From Jannaschia pagri (GTDB lineage: Bacteria > Pseudomonadota > Alphaproteobacteria > Rhodobacterales > Rhodobacteraceae): a stretch of 64,000 bases of DNA. The notes beneath the pieces are model-generated. The model was not told the origin of the DNA. It made no database searches and saw only the letters and a program-made list of their open reading frames with translations. The translations under genes were made by a program, and so were the position numbers. Shown here piece by piece: positions 8,612 to 18,359 of the stretch (position 1 is its first letter; each line of letters starts with the position of its first letter). The DNA lies in the NCBI RefSeq assembly GCF_019655435.1, contig NZ_BPFH01000009.1, positions 21,329 through 85,328 of the forward strand. The letters run 5' to 3'.

Positions 8612-9379
8612 GTGCATTCAGATTGGCAGCCTTCAAAATGGCAAGAATTTGAAGACTTGGCGTGGGGCAAGCTGGAAGTTGGCGACCATACTGGCGCTCG
8701 CCATGCGGCACTAAAAGCCATCGCATTGGAGCCGGACGCGATTGATTGCTATGTCATCCTTGCCCAGCTAGCCCATGTAGTAGGCCAAAAACAGGCCTAT
8801 GCAAGGGAAGCAGTGCGCCTAGGTGAAGTCGAGTTCGAACAAGAAATAGCTGCTGCGCCTTCGGATGAATTTCCGTTTTGGGGCATTACAAGGACTCGAC
8901 CATACATGCGGGGCCTGCATACTCTAGCCCTGTCACTTTGGGAAGATAGTAGAAAGGGCGCGAAAGAAGAGGCCATTGAAATCGCACTTCACATGCTTCG
9001 TATCTGCCCAAACGACAATATCGGTATGAGGTTTCTTTTGCCTGAGTGGTTGGCCAGACAAGGCAGATGGTCGATCGGTCAAGAAGTGCTGGCAGACTGC
9101 GGGGATAACGTCCGCACCGAAATGAGTATGTGGGCTGCGCTATATGCTTTCAAAGACGGCAATCTTGACAAAGCGGCTGAGCTGGTGGCCTCAGCCAGAA
9201 AGGCAAACCCTTACATGGTCGGGCAACTACTTCTCAAGCGTCATCCCAAGAGAACTAACGAGCAATGGGTAGCGGCTGGATCGATTGAAGAGGCGAAGGC
9301 TCATGCAGTGCAGGCTTATGATCTGTGGCGATCCTTGGAGGGTGGAGAGAAATGGTTGTCTCAGTTCCCACAGCGATAA
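8612..9379 (+). CDS. TPR-like helical repeat protein, function unknown
   Basis: 255 aa from a GTG at 8612 preceded by AGGAGA. The sequence reads as antiparallel helical repeats: GDHTGARHAALKAIALEPDAIDCYVILAQLAHV (~25-60), EAIEIALHMLRICPND (~125) and NLDKAAELVASARKANP (~190). The spacing and alanine/leucine pattern are those of tetratricopeptide repeats, which are protein-interaction scaffolds. It starts 29 nt after ardA and may be cotranscribed with it. No enzyme motif. Specific role not recognised. Confidence 0.6.
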   Translation: MHSDWQPSKWQEFEDLAWGKLEVGDHTGARHAALKAIALEPDAIDCYVILAQLAHVVGQKQAYAREAVRLGEVEFEQEIAAAPSDEFPFWGITRTRPYMRGLHTLALSLWEDSRKGAKEEAIEIALHMLRICPNDNIGMRFLLPEWLARQGRWSIGQEVLADCGDNVRTEMSMWAALYAFKDGNLDKAAELVASARKANPYMVGQLLLKRHPKRTNEQWVAAGSIEEAKAHAVQAYDLWRSLEGGEKWLSQFPQR

Positions 9380-9423
9380 ATGGTCAAGTGATACCAAATT
9401 AAGTTGCTCAGGTAAGCAAAAGC

Positions 9424-11283
9424 CTAAATACTCTGATCAATGATATCAGCTTGTGCCGAGGGAACGATATCAGACAACTTCCGTGTTGTGCTCTTGGGCT
9501 GCTGCATATTGGGCAGAGGTCTCATCGCTAGTTTCATGGGCATCTGGCCCGCCATCCCACTGAAGATGCAAGTTCCAGTCGGCAGCGTGGGGATCGAGTC
9601 TTCCGTGATTTTGTCAATGTAAGAGACTGCGGTAGCAATAGACTGCAGATCACGGTTGTTAATCAGCCGATGAATAAAATAATTATGGGCTTGTGAAGTG
9701 ATCGTTTGGGATATGTCGCTCGGGCGTTGACTAGATACGGTTATAAAGACCCCAAACTTTCTACCTTCTTTGATGATTTCTTCAAATGTTTCCAATCTAT
9801 AATCTTTCCAGCTTTCCGCTTCTCGAGACGACTCGTAAGATAGGATGTTATGGGCTTCATCAATGACGATGCTCAACGCAGTATCCATATCGGCACGGTC
9901 CTTTTGCTCTTGATAAATACGCTTAGAAATCAAAAGAGGAAGCGCTTTTTTCATTTCAATATTGACGTCGTGCAGGTTTATGACGACCACATTTCTACCG
10001 AAGACGTCGCCAGTGTTCTCAGGATCAAAGACTTTCCTTATGTCCGCCTGCTTACTCTTGAGCTTGTTTATTGCTGGAGCAATATGATCGTTTTGAGCGC
10101 GATTGTTGAGGACATCCCAAATCAGCTGAACGTAACAAGTTGATATAAAGTCGGCAATAATATCATTGGAAAATTCGTAGACTTCAACACGTTGATAGAT
10201 TTCTGTATTTGGTATTGCATTTGGATTACTGGTTAGATAATCGCCAGCGCCAATAAACTGGGCCGTCGTGTTGTGCCATTCCAGGTCGCGTTCAAGAGGT
10301 ACATCGACGCCGTCTTCCTCGCGCTCAGGTAGGATTTGACGCATGTAGTCAATAAGGAGAAAGGCGCGCTCCTTGTCCGCCATTTGCAAGATCTGCGTAA
10401 TCTGCATGCGCAACATATTTCGCAGATGGTTCCTCCCTTCCTCACCCTGTCCAACCCGATTAGCTAAACCTAGGGCTCGTCGTATGAAAGGGCGTTGAGT
10501 CTTCTCAGTCGCATCTGAAAGTATGGCCAAAGTTTCAAAATCAAGAAACCCAGCCTCAGATAGCGGAACCTTATCACCCCGGTCATGTCTGGTGGACAGA
10601 TTGTAAACTATCTTATCTGTGGTTAAGCAGTTCTCTCGGGAATACTCGCCGTTGAAGTCGAAGAACAGAATTCGCACTCTTTGGTCAAACAATACTTGAT
10701 TTCTGTTTCGCATAGCTTCGATGAAGCTCTGATACAACAAAGCAACTGTGTTCGATTTTCCGCTGCCTGTATTGCCGAAAATAGCGATGTGACTGTTCAT
10801 TAGCCCGTCGACTGGAAGGCTGATCTCAAATCCCTCATAATCCGAGACCGCAACATTCAAAGGTATTGCGTCTTCCGAAACGAGGTTGTGTATTTGATGA
10901 ACTTTCTCGCTGGTCAGCAAGTAGGCTTCGTTACCTACCAAGGGTAGCTCCTTGGTCCCGCCAAAGAACGTTCCGGAGCGGTCCACATAGCCTACAAGGC
11001 TTATTGACAGCGACCTCTTTGAATTTGGCACCCTAGTAGCTTCCACAGGATAGGGCGAATCGGGACGAGCGTATTCACCATCTACCTTACCTATTAGACT
11101 CACAAAGCCTTTTCGAATATCGATGTAGCTACCCACTGCTACGTTCCTGATCAACTCACCGTCAAAGAACAGTTCAGATAGGTTCTTGTCCTTATCCACT
11201 GTCACTGAAATTTTGCGGCCTGTGACTTCGGTCACCTCGCCAACCCTGAGTACAGCTTCCTGCTGAAGCCGCCCACTAGTCAT
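9424..11283 (-). CDS. herA: HerA-like hexameric ATPase of a SIR2-HerA defence pair
   Basis: About 619 aa from the ATG at 11283, which overlaps the stop of the upstream SIR2 gene (ATGACTAG). An upstream start at 11316 is also open. The first ~150 residues form a beta-rich HAS-barrel-like domain. Then come Walker A GNTGSGKS (about 170-177), Walker B SIVIDEAHNIL, and the HerA/FtsK-type core ending in TVSSQRPSDISQTI and HRLINNRDLQSIA. HerA proteins form ring-shaped DNA-pumping ATPases. Paired with SIR2 they form a described antiphage complex in which the two subunits assemble together and NAD+ is consumed on infection. No NurA nuclease is encoded nearby, which argues against a repair role. Confidence 0.87.
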   Translation of the reverse strand: MTSGRLQQEAVLRVGEVTEVTGRKISVTVDKDKNLSELFFDGELIRNVAVGSYIDIRKGFVSLIGKVDGEYARPDSPYPVEATRVPNSKRSLSISLVGYVDRSGTFFGGTKELPLVGNEAYLLTSEKVHQIHNLVSEDAIPLNVAVSDYEGFEISLPVDGLMNSHIAIFGNTGSGKSNTVALLYQSFIEAMRNRNQVLFDQRVRILFFDFNGEYSRENCLTTDKIVYNLSTRHDRGDKVPLSEAGFLDFETLAILSDATEKTQRPFIRRALGLANRVGQGEEGRNHLRNMLRMQITQILQMADKERAFLLIDYMRQILPEREEDGVDVPLERDLEWHNTTAQFIGAGDYLTSNPNAIPNTEIYQRVEVYEFSNDIIADFISTCYVQLIWDVLNNRAQNDHIAPAINKLKSKQADIRKVFDPENTGDVFGRNVVVINLHDVNIEMKKALPLLISKRIYQEQKDRADMDTALSIVIDEAHNILSYESSREAESWKDYRLETFEEIIKEGRKFGVFITVSSQRPSDISQTITSQAHNYFIHRLINNRDLQSIATAVSYIDKITEDSIPTLPTGTCIFSGMAGQMPMKLAMRPLPNMQQPKSTTRKLSDIVPSAQADIIDQSI

Positions 11284-12319
11284 GAAGCGCCTCGGGGACA
11301 GCACCGATCTTATCAAACAAAGAGTTCAGCACCGGAAAATCAATATATTGAGAATCGGTGGGTTTAATAATTATTACATTGCGATAGGCTGAAAACTTTG
11401 CCTCGAGATCGACAGCACCTTTCTGACTATAGCTAAATACTACGACCTGTGCGGTAGGGTTGCGTAGTGCTCTTCGAGTGATGTCCAAGATATGCTCATC
11501 AGCAAACGAGAAACCAAATACAAAGAGTAATGCGTTCTCCATCTCCATTGCGTTCGAGTATAAACGTAACAGGTCAAAATATACTCGATCTAATAGTGTG
11601 GACTCGAATTTCCGCATATTTGGTAAAATCACGGCTCTTTTAGCAAGCGCATCACTAACGTCCTTCGGGTTGTTTTTCTGGACCACCGTGAGCTGATCTG
11701 TTTCTGGCTCGCCAAGCGTTATCTTTTCGTTGGCTTGGCGCTTCCATGAGATCGATCCATGAACTTTAATTAGGTTTATCGCCGGTATTTCAGATTGATG
11801 CTGATACACTGTGCCCGATCTATATACTCGGTCGAAAAACAGTTCTGGTGCAAATTCAAATCCTGAATTCCCAATGCGTCGATTGAAGCCATCATTTAGA
11901 ACTAGTGAAGGAAGAAGCGATGCTGCAACTTCAAAAAACTCATCATAGTTCGTCGTGAACACATTGGCTTGGCGAGGCAGAAGTATATTTTTACGCTCAA
12001 AGAGAATGCGATCGATGGAGCTCAAGAAATGGAGGTAGTTTTTCAGGGTTATATCGGTGTCGTCGCCCTCTGTATAACCTGCTGGAAGAAAGCCATGCTG
12101 ATACTCCAATTCTTCAATGAAAGTGAGGGCTTTCTTATTTGCTTCTTCATATTCTGATGCCACTAAGTGTTGATCGACTTCTTGCTCAACGTTTCCAGCA
12201 AGCTGGATAGCCGGCATCGAAGCACCAGAGCCGAATAGAAAATTTAGGTGAGCGGACTGAATGTAGCGCTCCAAAAGCCTTGCGACTTTCTCGGCGTCGT
12301 CTAGTTTGAGAATTTCCAT
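11276..12319 (-). CDS. SIR2-domain NADase-type effector of a SIR2-HerA defence pair
   Basis: About 347 aa from ATG 12319 (a GTG at 12328 adds three residues). The nucleotide-binding motif FGSGAS lies at ~29-34, followed by TTNYDEFFE (~143) and KVHGSISW (~205). These are the signature elements of the bacterial SIR2 defence family, which cleaves NAD+ rather than deacetylating proteins. The later DRVYFDLLRLYSNAM and FVFGFSFADEHI are also typical of this family. Its stop overlaps the HerA start, so the two subunits are translationally coupled. The operon reads toward the recombinase end of island A. Confidence 0.87.
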   Translation of the reverse strand: MEILKLDDAEKVARLLERYIQSAHLNFLFGSGASMPAIQLAGNVEQEVDQHLVASEYEEANKKALTFIEELEYQHGFLPAGYTEGDDTDITLKNYLHFLSSIDRILFERKNILLPRQANVFTTNYDEFFEVAASLLPSLVLNDGFNRRIGNSGFEFAPELFFDRVYRSGTVYQHQSEIPAINLIKVHGSISWKRQANEKITLGEPETDQLTVVQKNNPKDVSDALAKRAVILPNMRKFESTLLDRVYFDLLRLYSNAMEMENALLFVFGFSFADEHILDITRRALRNPTAQVVVFSYSQKGAVDLEAKFSAYRNVIIIKPTDSQYIDFPVLNSLFDKIGAVPEALHD

Positions 12320-12494
12320 GCGCCTCACACTCTTACTTAATCATGAGAAGCTTACGTCAGAGTTCCTATCGGTAGTAAGGTCTTCCAACCAGCTTATGCA
12401 CATAAAAGCAGAAAACTTCAAAAAAACTTGCATATGTACCGCCGTACGATGGCCTTATCGACGACGCATCCAAATTGTGATTCCGTTCAACACC

Positions 12495-12839
12495 CTACCT
12501 CTCGATCCCTCTGTCATGATCTTTCCCGGCGATGGATTTGAACGTCTTGGCGACCGTGCCGCGTTCACCGGGCTTGTATTGCGGTGGTTTGGGCGCGCTG
12601 CCCCGCACTGTTCTCTCTTGCCCGTACAACCGCTTGTTTGTCTTGATACCCGACATTCCCGGTGGAGCAAGGTTCGGAGCTGGCGTAGTTACGAACCGAG
12701 GCGGTTGGATGCGGGGTTGAGCGTTGTCTTTGTCGCGAAGCTTTGGTTGTGGCGGTTTGAACTGAGGGCGTTCTAACCCCTTGGACGCATACCGGAATGC
12801 GTTTGTGGCGCGGTCGCCTTTCTTGTGGATATCTTCCAT
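12495..12839 (-). CDS. Small basic proline-rich protein downstream of the coupling protein, unknown
   Basis: 114 aa, very rich in K, R, P and Q (KPPQPKLRDK, PPRFVTTPAPNLAPP). It begins MEDIHKKGDRATNAFRYASKGL and looks largely disordered. It lies 72 bp after the VirD4-like gene, same direction, and could be an accessory DNA-transfer protein. No ribosome binding site stands out at 12839. Function not recognised. Confidence 0.5.
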   Translation of the reverse strand: MEDIHKKGDRATNAFRYASKGLERPQFKPPQPKLRDKDNAQPRIQPPRFVTTPAPNLAPPGMSGIKTNKRLYGQERTVRGSAPKPPQYKPGERGTVAKTFKSIAGKDHDRGIER

Positions 12840-12911
12840 GGTGGGTGCGTCTGCATGAGAACAAGGAAAAATCCACCCCGTTATCGGGATGGGAAAGGTG
12901 TGTTTGATTCG

Positions 12912-14741
12912 TCACTCAAAGGGTTTGTCCGCCTCGGGTGCATGAAGATCGACACCTCGCGATTTAAGGTCATCATCTTCAAACCAAGGCCGTTTGTGGG
13001 CTTGGATCGGGTTCATGTCTTCGATGAACAGGAGCTGTTTCTCTGGCGACAACCGCATAAGCTCATCGGGATAGGCCAGATTGCGCTGTGCCGGAGTGAA
13101 CGTAGATGTTGAGGACGAGTTATTGGTGGTCGAGCCGCCTTGCTGGGAAGATGTGACGCTAAATGCGCGGCCTAGGGCCGTCGCGATAGACCAGACGGTG
13201 GTGACACCACATAGGCTTGAGAAATACTCCGCCGTCTTCTTGTCGCGTGAGCCAAAGTAGCCAATCGCACCGCTATTGGCGATGAAGCTCTGCCATCCTT
13301 TATCATAGAGCTTTTCCAGTTGAGAGAGGTCCTGCACGATCCCCCAAAGCTGAATCCCGAACCCGGCCATCAGGCCGTAAGCCTCTTCGATCATGGGCAG
13401 TTTGCCGAGAGCCGCCATCTCATCAAGAAGGAACAACACCGGCTTTTGGGGTTGTACATCAATGGAGCGGGCATTCACGACAAGAGCCTGCTGCACCATG
13501 AGTCTCAAGAAGCGATTGAAGGTGTGCAGCCGATCCGCAGGCAAGATCAGGTAGATTGTCATCGGCTTGCGCTTTAACTCCGCAAAATCAAAATCTGATC
13601 GGCTGAGAGTTTCTTGCAGACGCGGGCTATCGAGGATGTGGGTCTGCGCTTGTGCCGCTGCCAAAACATTGGCGAGGAGCTTCGGGTCCTTCTGTAAGGA
13701 CCGCGCACCTGTGGATGCAACCACGTGATGGGGTGACTCCAACATGCAATGAAACAGCATGTCGATCCCGTCACCATCCAGCAGCATCAGTTCGCGCACA
13801 CGACCCAGATGACGGTGCTCCGCTTCCCGAGGATCGGACGCGACATAGAGGATCACGCCTTGTAACAAGGCCTTGGCTTCCTCCACCCAGAAGCTATCGC
13901 CTTTGTTGTCGTGTTCGATGAACGCATCGGCAAGCAACATGGCGTTTTCGGCAACATCGGGATCGTCTGGCATCAGCCAATCAAGCGGATTGAGACAGGA
14001 AGGGGCGAGCTTGCCGTCTGCTGTGGTGATGCCTGCGATGTCCCAAGGGTCTAGCAAGTACACCTCTTGTCCCATATTGATCCGGGCATTGGCTGTGATC
14101 TTGGCATTCTCAGCCTTCGGATCGATCACAAGAACGGACCCCTCATAGGTCAAGAGATTGGGAACGATCTGAGTGGCCCCTTTCCCGGAGCGCGTTGGAG
14201 CCACCGTCAATAGATGCCGATCACCGGAATAAGACAGAGTTTGCAGGTCTTCGCCGTTAAAAGCTCCACCCAAGCGAAGACCGTCATCAGCAAACAGCCC
14301 GCGTTCAGACAGTTCTTTTGAAGTTGCCCAAGACGCAGACCCGAATGTTGGTGGCACCTCAAAGAGCGATTGTGCCGCCTTACCCAGCCAATACCCAAGA
14401 GCCGCACAGAAGGCTCCGGCACTGGCAACCATACTGACGCCCCAACCGAGCCAGCCGTTTGAGAACACCAGAGCCAGACCCGCAGCACCCAACAGGCCAA
14501 CACCAGCGATCATCCGCACGGGTTTAGCCTTGGGGCTGCACAGAAACCCCAGACCGAACCCGACACCACCGGACAGGACAGGTATGCCGATACGGGCAAC
14601 CGTCATCCAAAGATTGAGCGTGCTTTGTTCGATGAGTTGACCGTTGAAGTAGACGTATTCAGCTAAGGCTGGCGACGCAGCAAGCACGCAACTCGCACCG
14701 AACCCGGCTGAAAAAAAGCATAATTTTTGACGCCATCGCAT
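12912..14741 (-). CDS. VirD4/TraG-type coupling protein
   Basis: 609 aa, ATG at 14741 after GGAGGT. A hydrophobic N-terminus has several membrane segments within ~1-120. The P-loop APTRSGKG is near 180 and Walker B LFLLDEMAALG near 415; between them lie DPKAENAKIT and LNPLDWL, hallmarks of VirD4/TraG. Coupling proteins dock the relaxase-DNA complex onto a type IV secretion channel and use ATP to drive DNA transfer. No mating-pair (VirB-like) genes accompany it, so the element is likely mobilisable with help rather than self-transmissible. The probable partner is the relaxase at 19058. Confidence 0.9.
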   Translation of the reverse strand: MRWRQKLCFFSAGFGASCVLAASPALAEYVYFNGQLIEQSTLNLWMTVARIGIPVLSGGVGFGLGFLCSPKAKPVRMIAGVGLLGAAGLALVFSNGWLGWGVSMVASAGAFCAALGYWLGKAAQSLFEVPPTFGSASWATSKELSERGLFADDGLRLGGAFNGEDLQTLSYSGDRHLLTVAPTRSGKGATQIVPNLLTYEGSVLVIDPKAENAKITANARINMGQEVYLLDPWDIAGITTADGKLAPSCLNPLDWLMPDDPDVAENAMLLADAFIEHDNKGDSFWVEEAKALLQGVILYVASDPREAEHRHLGRVRELMLLDGDGIDMLFHCMLESPHHVVASTGARSLQKDPKLLANVLAAAQAQTHILDSPRLQETLSRSDFDFAELKRKPMTIYLILPADRLHTFNRFLRLMVQQALVVNARSIDVQPQKPVLFLLDEMAALGKLPMIEEAYGLMAGFGIQLWGIVQDLSQLEKLYDKGWQSFIANSGAIGYFGSRDKKTAEYFSSLCGVTTVWSIATALGRAFSVTSSQQGGSTTNNSSSTSTFTPAQRNLAYPDELMRLSPEKQLLFIEDMNPIQAHKRPWFEDDDLKSRGVDLHAPEADKPFE

Positions 14742-14887
14742 GACGTACCTCCATCACGATTGAGAAAAAGAGGCCTCAATCGTGGCCGAAGCAAAGTTCT
14801 GACTGCACGGGTAAACAGAAGGTTGCCAAAGGTTATGACACCAATCTATCCTGCATTGTGGAGGACGGTTGCGGGATCTAAGAACGC

Positions 14888-15193
14888 CTACTGTGGTTTT
14901 CTTGCTTGTAGCTCTGCCGATCTCTTAACTGTTGGCTCGTCAACTTCTTTTGCGTCTAAGGAGGAATTTAGAATAGAAAGAACGATTGATCTCGCCCCAA
15001 TTAATGAAAGAGAAATCGTTGAAAAAAGCGCAAAAATATATGCAGCTGAGCTAGCGTTCACACCAAGTTCGAAAGGACTCTGCGAGATCGCAGTCCCTAT
15101 AGTGGATCCCGCAGCGATGTAGAAACAATGGGCGATCTTAAATTCGTTTTTTTCTTGAACCGCACCCGGCAGATGATCTTTAGAATTATTCAT
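14888..15193 (-). CDS. Small hydrophobic protein, uncertain
   Basis: 101 aa with two likely membrane segments (HCFYIAAGSTIGTAISQ, AAYIFALFSTISLSLIGA). The ribosome binding site at 15193 is weak, and its first codons overlap the 5' end of the + strand gene at 15128. At least one of the two starts must be shorter than drawn, or this frame is not used. Kept because the protein looks membrane-like rather than random. Confidence 0.35.
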   Translation of the reverse strand: MNNSKDHLPGAVQEKNEFKIAHCFYIAAGSTIGTAISQSPFELGVNASSAAYIFALFSTISLSLIGARSIVLSILNSSLDAKEVDEPTVKRSAELQARKPQ

Positions 15194-16612
15194 ATAATTA
15201 ATAATACCCTAAAGAATGCTAAGAAATCAATAAAAGATGCCAAACTTGGACAAAGGGACTTTAGGCTTGGGCTGCTTTTTTGTCTTTTAAGTCTTATTAT
15301 CCCGTTAATATTATCATCAATTTTTGGGGATGTAAAAAAACCGGATTTAGGAAGCCCTGACGAAGGCGGTATCGCCGCTAGTGACAAGATCATCACGGCT
15401 GGATATCCGTTAACAAAGTTAGGCTTACTGAACTCCTTGGCAGATGGAGTTTCCCTAGAGGATGAATATATTGCATCCAATGTGATACCTTCAAAAAAAG
15501 ATATTTTTGAATTCTTGGCCAATCCCAATCTTCCAATATACAAGCGTGAAAGAATACTAGACGCAGTTTTGGCACTAGATCACTCCTACAAGGTGCGCTT
15601 CCTCGACTCTGTAAGGGCTGATTTGCGCGCCTTACTTTTGGACATTCAGAACCAAAAGCGCTTTCCCAGTTTCAGAAAGAAGCTATGTGAGGATACTAGC
15701 ATAGCTAGCAGTCCCTTCCTACTCATAGCCTCCGGCTCTGATTGTGAGTTGAGTGAAACATCTTTCACATTCTCTATCCTAAACAGACTCAATGAATTAA
15801 ACCGGCGGATCGGTAATTATTATGATGAAATTGATCTATTCTCCCTTCGACCCGATTCTGATGTGATTATTAGATCGCAGTATTTGGATTACGCCGTCTT
15901 GGGGAAAAATAGGTGTTGCGGATTTTTTTCGGGGAAAACTGGGTTTAGGATTATTGGCAATAAAATTCAAATCCTACAAGGTGGCGCGAAGTTCAATATC
16001 TTTTTCGACGAGGCAGTTCTGCCGAACGATGGTTCCGCAAGAAAGAAGTGCTTTGGAGAAGGGCGTACTTGCATTGGAAGCTTTCTCTTTGGAGTTTATG
16101 AAGGTGGCAACTATTTAATAGAGGTCGGCGAGGTTAGTGATAGCTTGACTCTTCAAGATAATATCTACGTTCATTATACGATGAGCCCAGAAAGGGATGA
16201 AGAATTCTTCGACTGGAAACTCTCGGGAAACGGGCGTGTCTTATTGAAATCTGTAAGCACTAGAGCATTTTCTTTTGCGATGGCATGCGATGGGGCTTTC
16301 TCTGCGGGCATAGTACTTCATCGATATGGGCAAGGAGATCATGAGGAACAGCTGCTTGATCCTCGACTTCAATTGGGAGAAGGCATGGAGATAGGGATTT
16401 CCATAGACGACGGCTCAGTTCAAAGCTATTATGCACGGAAAGTGGACAACTTCTCGTTCGCATTTTTTGCCCCGGAGAGCCTTTTTCTTAGCTTGCGAAA
16501 TGGTCTGAAAGCATCGTTGTTTGTTAATGATCTTAGCTATGGCTCGATTTCTCTTGTGGGTTCTTTAGTGCATCTTGACCGAATGGCCTCGAATGACGCA
16601 TGCGGATTTTGA
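15128..16612 (+). CDS. Single-pass membrane protein of unknown function
   Basis: 494 aa from 15128; an ATG at 15176 gives 478 aa and reduces the overlap with the opposing small gene. A basic N-terminus precedes one strong membrane segment, LGLLFCLLSLIIPLILSSIF, followed by a ~430-residue extracytoplasmic-type domain. It contains pairs of cysteines (KKLCED, SDCELS, CCGFF, KKCFGEGRTC). No motif is recognised. The DNA is markedly AT-rich compared with the mobilisation genes on either side, pointing to a separately acquired cargo gene. Role unknown; cargo beside SIR2-HerA makes a conflict-related function possible. Confidence 0.6.
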   Translation: MGDLKFVFFLNRTRQMIFRIIHIINNTLKNAKKSIKDAKLGQRDFRLGLLFCLLSLIIPLILSSIFGDVKKPDLGSPDEGGIAASDKIITAGYPLTKLGLLNSLADGVSLEDEYIASNVIPSKKDIFEFLANPNLPIYKRERILDAVLALDHSYKVRFLDSVRADLRALLLDIQNQKRFPSFRKKLCEDTSIASSPFLLIASGSDCELSETSFTFSILNRLNELNRRIGNYYDEIDLFSLRPDSDVIIRSQYLDYAVLGKNRCCGFFSGKTGFRIIGNKIQILQGGAKFNIFFDEAVLPNDGSARKKCFGEGRTCIGSFLFGVYEGGNYLIEVGEVSDSLTLQDNIYVHYTMSPERDEEFFDWKLSGNGRVLLKSVSTRAFSFAMACDGAFSAGIVLHRYGQGDHEEQLLDPRLQLGEGMEIGISIDDGSVQSYYARKVDNFSFAFFAPESLFLSLRNGLKASLFVNDLSYGSISLVGSLVHLDRMASNDACGF

Positions 16613-16687
16613 ACTGATTTGATTTAACTCCTCGCCGCATTATTTCTAAGCTATAAATTGGAAGCTATCTGTCCAAAGTGTGTTCGA

Positions 16688-16960
16688 TTAGGGTCCGATG
16701 AAACTGATAATCTGAATAAACCCAAGAGTTACGGATAGGCAGCCTAGGAGCACACCGACCACAATCATCAGCTCTTTTCGGCCTGATTTACCCGACCCGG
16801 TTGAGAAAGTGGCGCCTGAGGGTGTTTTTCCCGAAGGCTTGCTCATAGAGGCTGCGAGCTTGTCCGCCGCCGCGCGGTTGTTTTTGCCGACGATGTAGCT
16901 CGGATCGTTGTAGTTGCCGTGCTGTGAGCCGGACATGCCAAGTCCGTATTGATGGTTCAT
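16688..16960 (-). CDS. Small protein with C-terminal membrane anchor, unknown
   Basis: 90 aa from the ATG at 16960, chosen for the GAGG six nt upstream. A polar N-terminal part (YNDPSYIVGKNNRAAADKLAAS) and a Gly/Ser/Thr-rich linker lead to a C-terminal membrane helix, ELMIVVGVLLGCLSVTLGFI. It is 81 nt after the secreted-protein gene at 17041 and read the same way, likely one transcript. Function not recognised. Confidence 0.55.
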   Translation of the reverse strand: MNHQYGLGMSGSQHGNYNDPSYIVGKNNRAAADKLAASMSKPSGKTPSGATFSTGSGKSGRKELMIVVGVLLGCLSVTLGFIQIISFIGP

Positions 16961-17040
16961 GGTTTTCCTCATGCATTGAGTATCTGGATACGCTTCTCGC
17001 CATGTCCGTGGTAAGGCGCGGGTCATGGCGGGTTTTGTGC

Positions 17041-18219
17041 CTAGAGTTCGGGCGCGGCGGTTGTTGCCGACTTTGCCGTATCGATCTGATCAGACAGACG
17101 AACAAAGTTCTGGTACGCCCAATCACTCCACATATCCTGCCAGATGATATCTGGGTTGAAGACCAAAGCTGTTAGTCTATCGAGCATCCCGGAGGGATTG
17201 CCTTTGGCATGTGTGTTGGCGGTGGGGCCGCAAGCTATGCTGACATCCTCGGTTCGTCTCTTGTACGAGACGGTCTCACTTTTACTGCCTTCGAAATGGT
17301 GTGCTTGCAGCAGCGGCATCGAAGCATTGTAGGTGCAGTTAGTAACTTCCGTGAGATTGGCCGGGCTACCATCGCGCTGATACATTCTCTTACCGTTCAG
17401 GTATTCCGGGCCGTGTTTGTCGATCAGGCTCTGCTTTACGGACTCCACTGGGAAGTTGTCACCATCCGCAGGCCACCAATGACGGCTGATAAACGCTGCA
17501 CGTGCTGGCATCTCTGACCGAGCACCAGCCGCTGTAAAGCTGATTGAGACCACATCACCCATCCCACCAACGCCGCGACGTCGATCTTCGCTCGGCTGGC
17601 GTCCCCAAATGGCTGTCTCTCGCGAAGCATCGAAAACGAGCCTGATTTGTGGTTCTGCAACCAGTTCAAACCCCAACTCCCTGAGTTTGGCTTCTACCGC
17701 TGCACGCTCCATGCCGGGAGCGATCCCAAGAATGTCGAGATTGGCGACTGGCGCTGCTAACTCGCTTTCAAGCAATGGACGACGGTTGCCCGTCAAGATC
17801 ATCGCCTGCGGTTCTTGGAACTCTTCAATCGAAGTTGGTGAGAGCTTCAAAGCCAGTTGGTTGTTGGACACACGCTCAAGGTTAAATCCGACATCCTGAG
17901 GACATGGGCCGCGCAGATCTTGCGGATAGCTCGCAGTGACGACACCGCCATCTAGTTCAACCAGATACCCGCACCGGGCATTGGCCATGGGAGATTGCGC
18001 AAAAGCTGAGATCGATAACTCCACCTGACCAACCCCGCCAATAGTGATAAGCGTTGCCCGGATCATCGCGTTCGGCGATTGGGTGGTTCCTGGTGTCCAT
18101 TCGCCGTCAAAGGCTGAGGGATTTTCCCAAGCCTGATCGGCATGGGCAAGGCCACCAAAGCCGAGAGAAAGAGCAAAAACAGAGGCGGCAGTTCTGGTGA
18201 AAATCGAGTGTGAGGGCAT
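17041..18219 (-). CDS. Secreted/periplasmic protein of unknown function
   Basis: 392 aa. A Sec-type signal peptide is clear: a basic start, the core SVFALSLGFGGLAHA, and a probable cleavage AHA-DQ near residue 28. The mature part is mixed beta/alpha with four or more cysteines (RCGYL, GPCPQD, NCTYN, IACGPT) that could pair in the periplasm. A segment near 165, LGIAPGMERAAVEAKLRELGF, resembles the small repeats of periplasmic assembly factors, but this is weak. It sits within the mobilisation region of island A, so it may serve transfer or entry exclusion. Not recognised as a named family. Confidence 0.6.
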   Translation of the reverse strand: MPSHSIFTRTAASVFALSLGFGGLAHADQAWENPSAFDGEWTPGTTQSPNAMIRATLITIGGVGQVELSISAFAQSPMANARCGYLVELDGGVVTASYPQDLRGPCPQDVGFNLERVSNNQLALKLSPTSIEEFQEPQAMILTGNRRPLLESELAAPVANLDILGIAPGMERAAVEAKLRELGFELVAEPQIRLVFDASRETAIWGRQPSEDRRRGVGGMGDVVSISFTAAGARSEMPARAAFISRHWWPADGDNFPVESVKQSLIDKHGPEYLNGKRMYQRDGSPANLTEVTNCTYNASMPLLQAHHFEGSKSETVSYKRRTEDVSIACGPTANTHAKGNPSGMLDRLTALVFNPDIIWQDMWSDWAYQNFVRLSDQIDTAKSATTAAPEL

Positions 18220-18359
18220 CGGTTCAGCCTGCGATTAAAGACAACATCTACTTAGAAGTTGGCTTTGCTCCCTAGGGCAGGCTGAGTGTCGTTTAGACGG
18301 TGGCAAAACCTCGCCAATTTCTCAAATCAGGCTTGCGACACAGGCATTTGTCATAGTAT

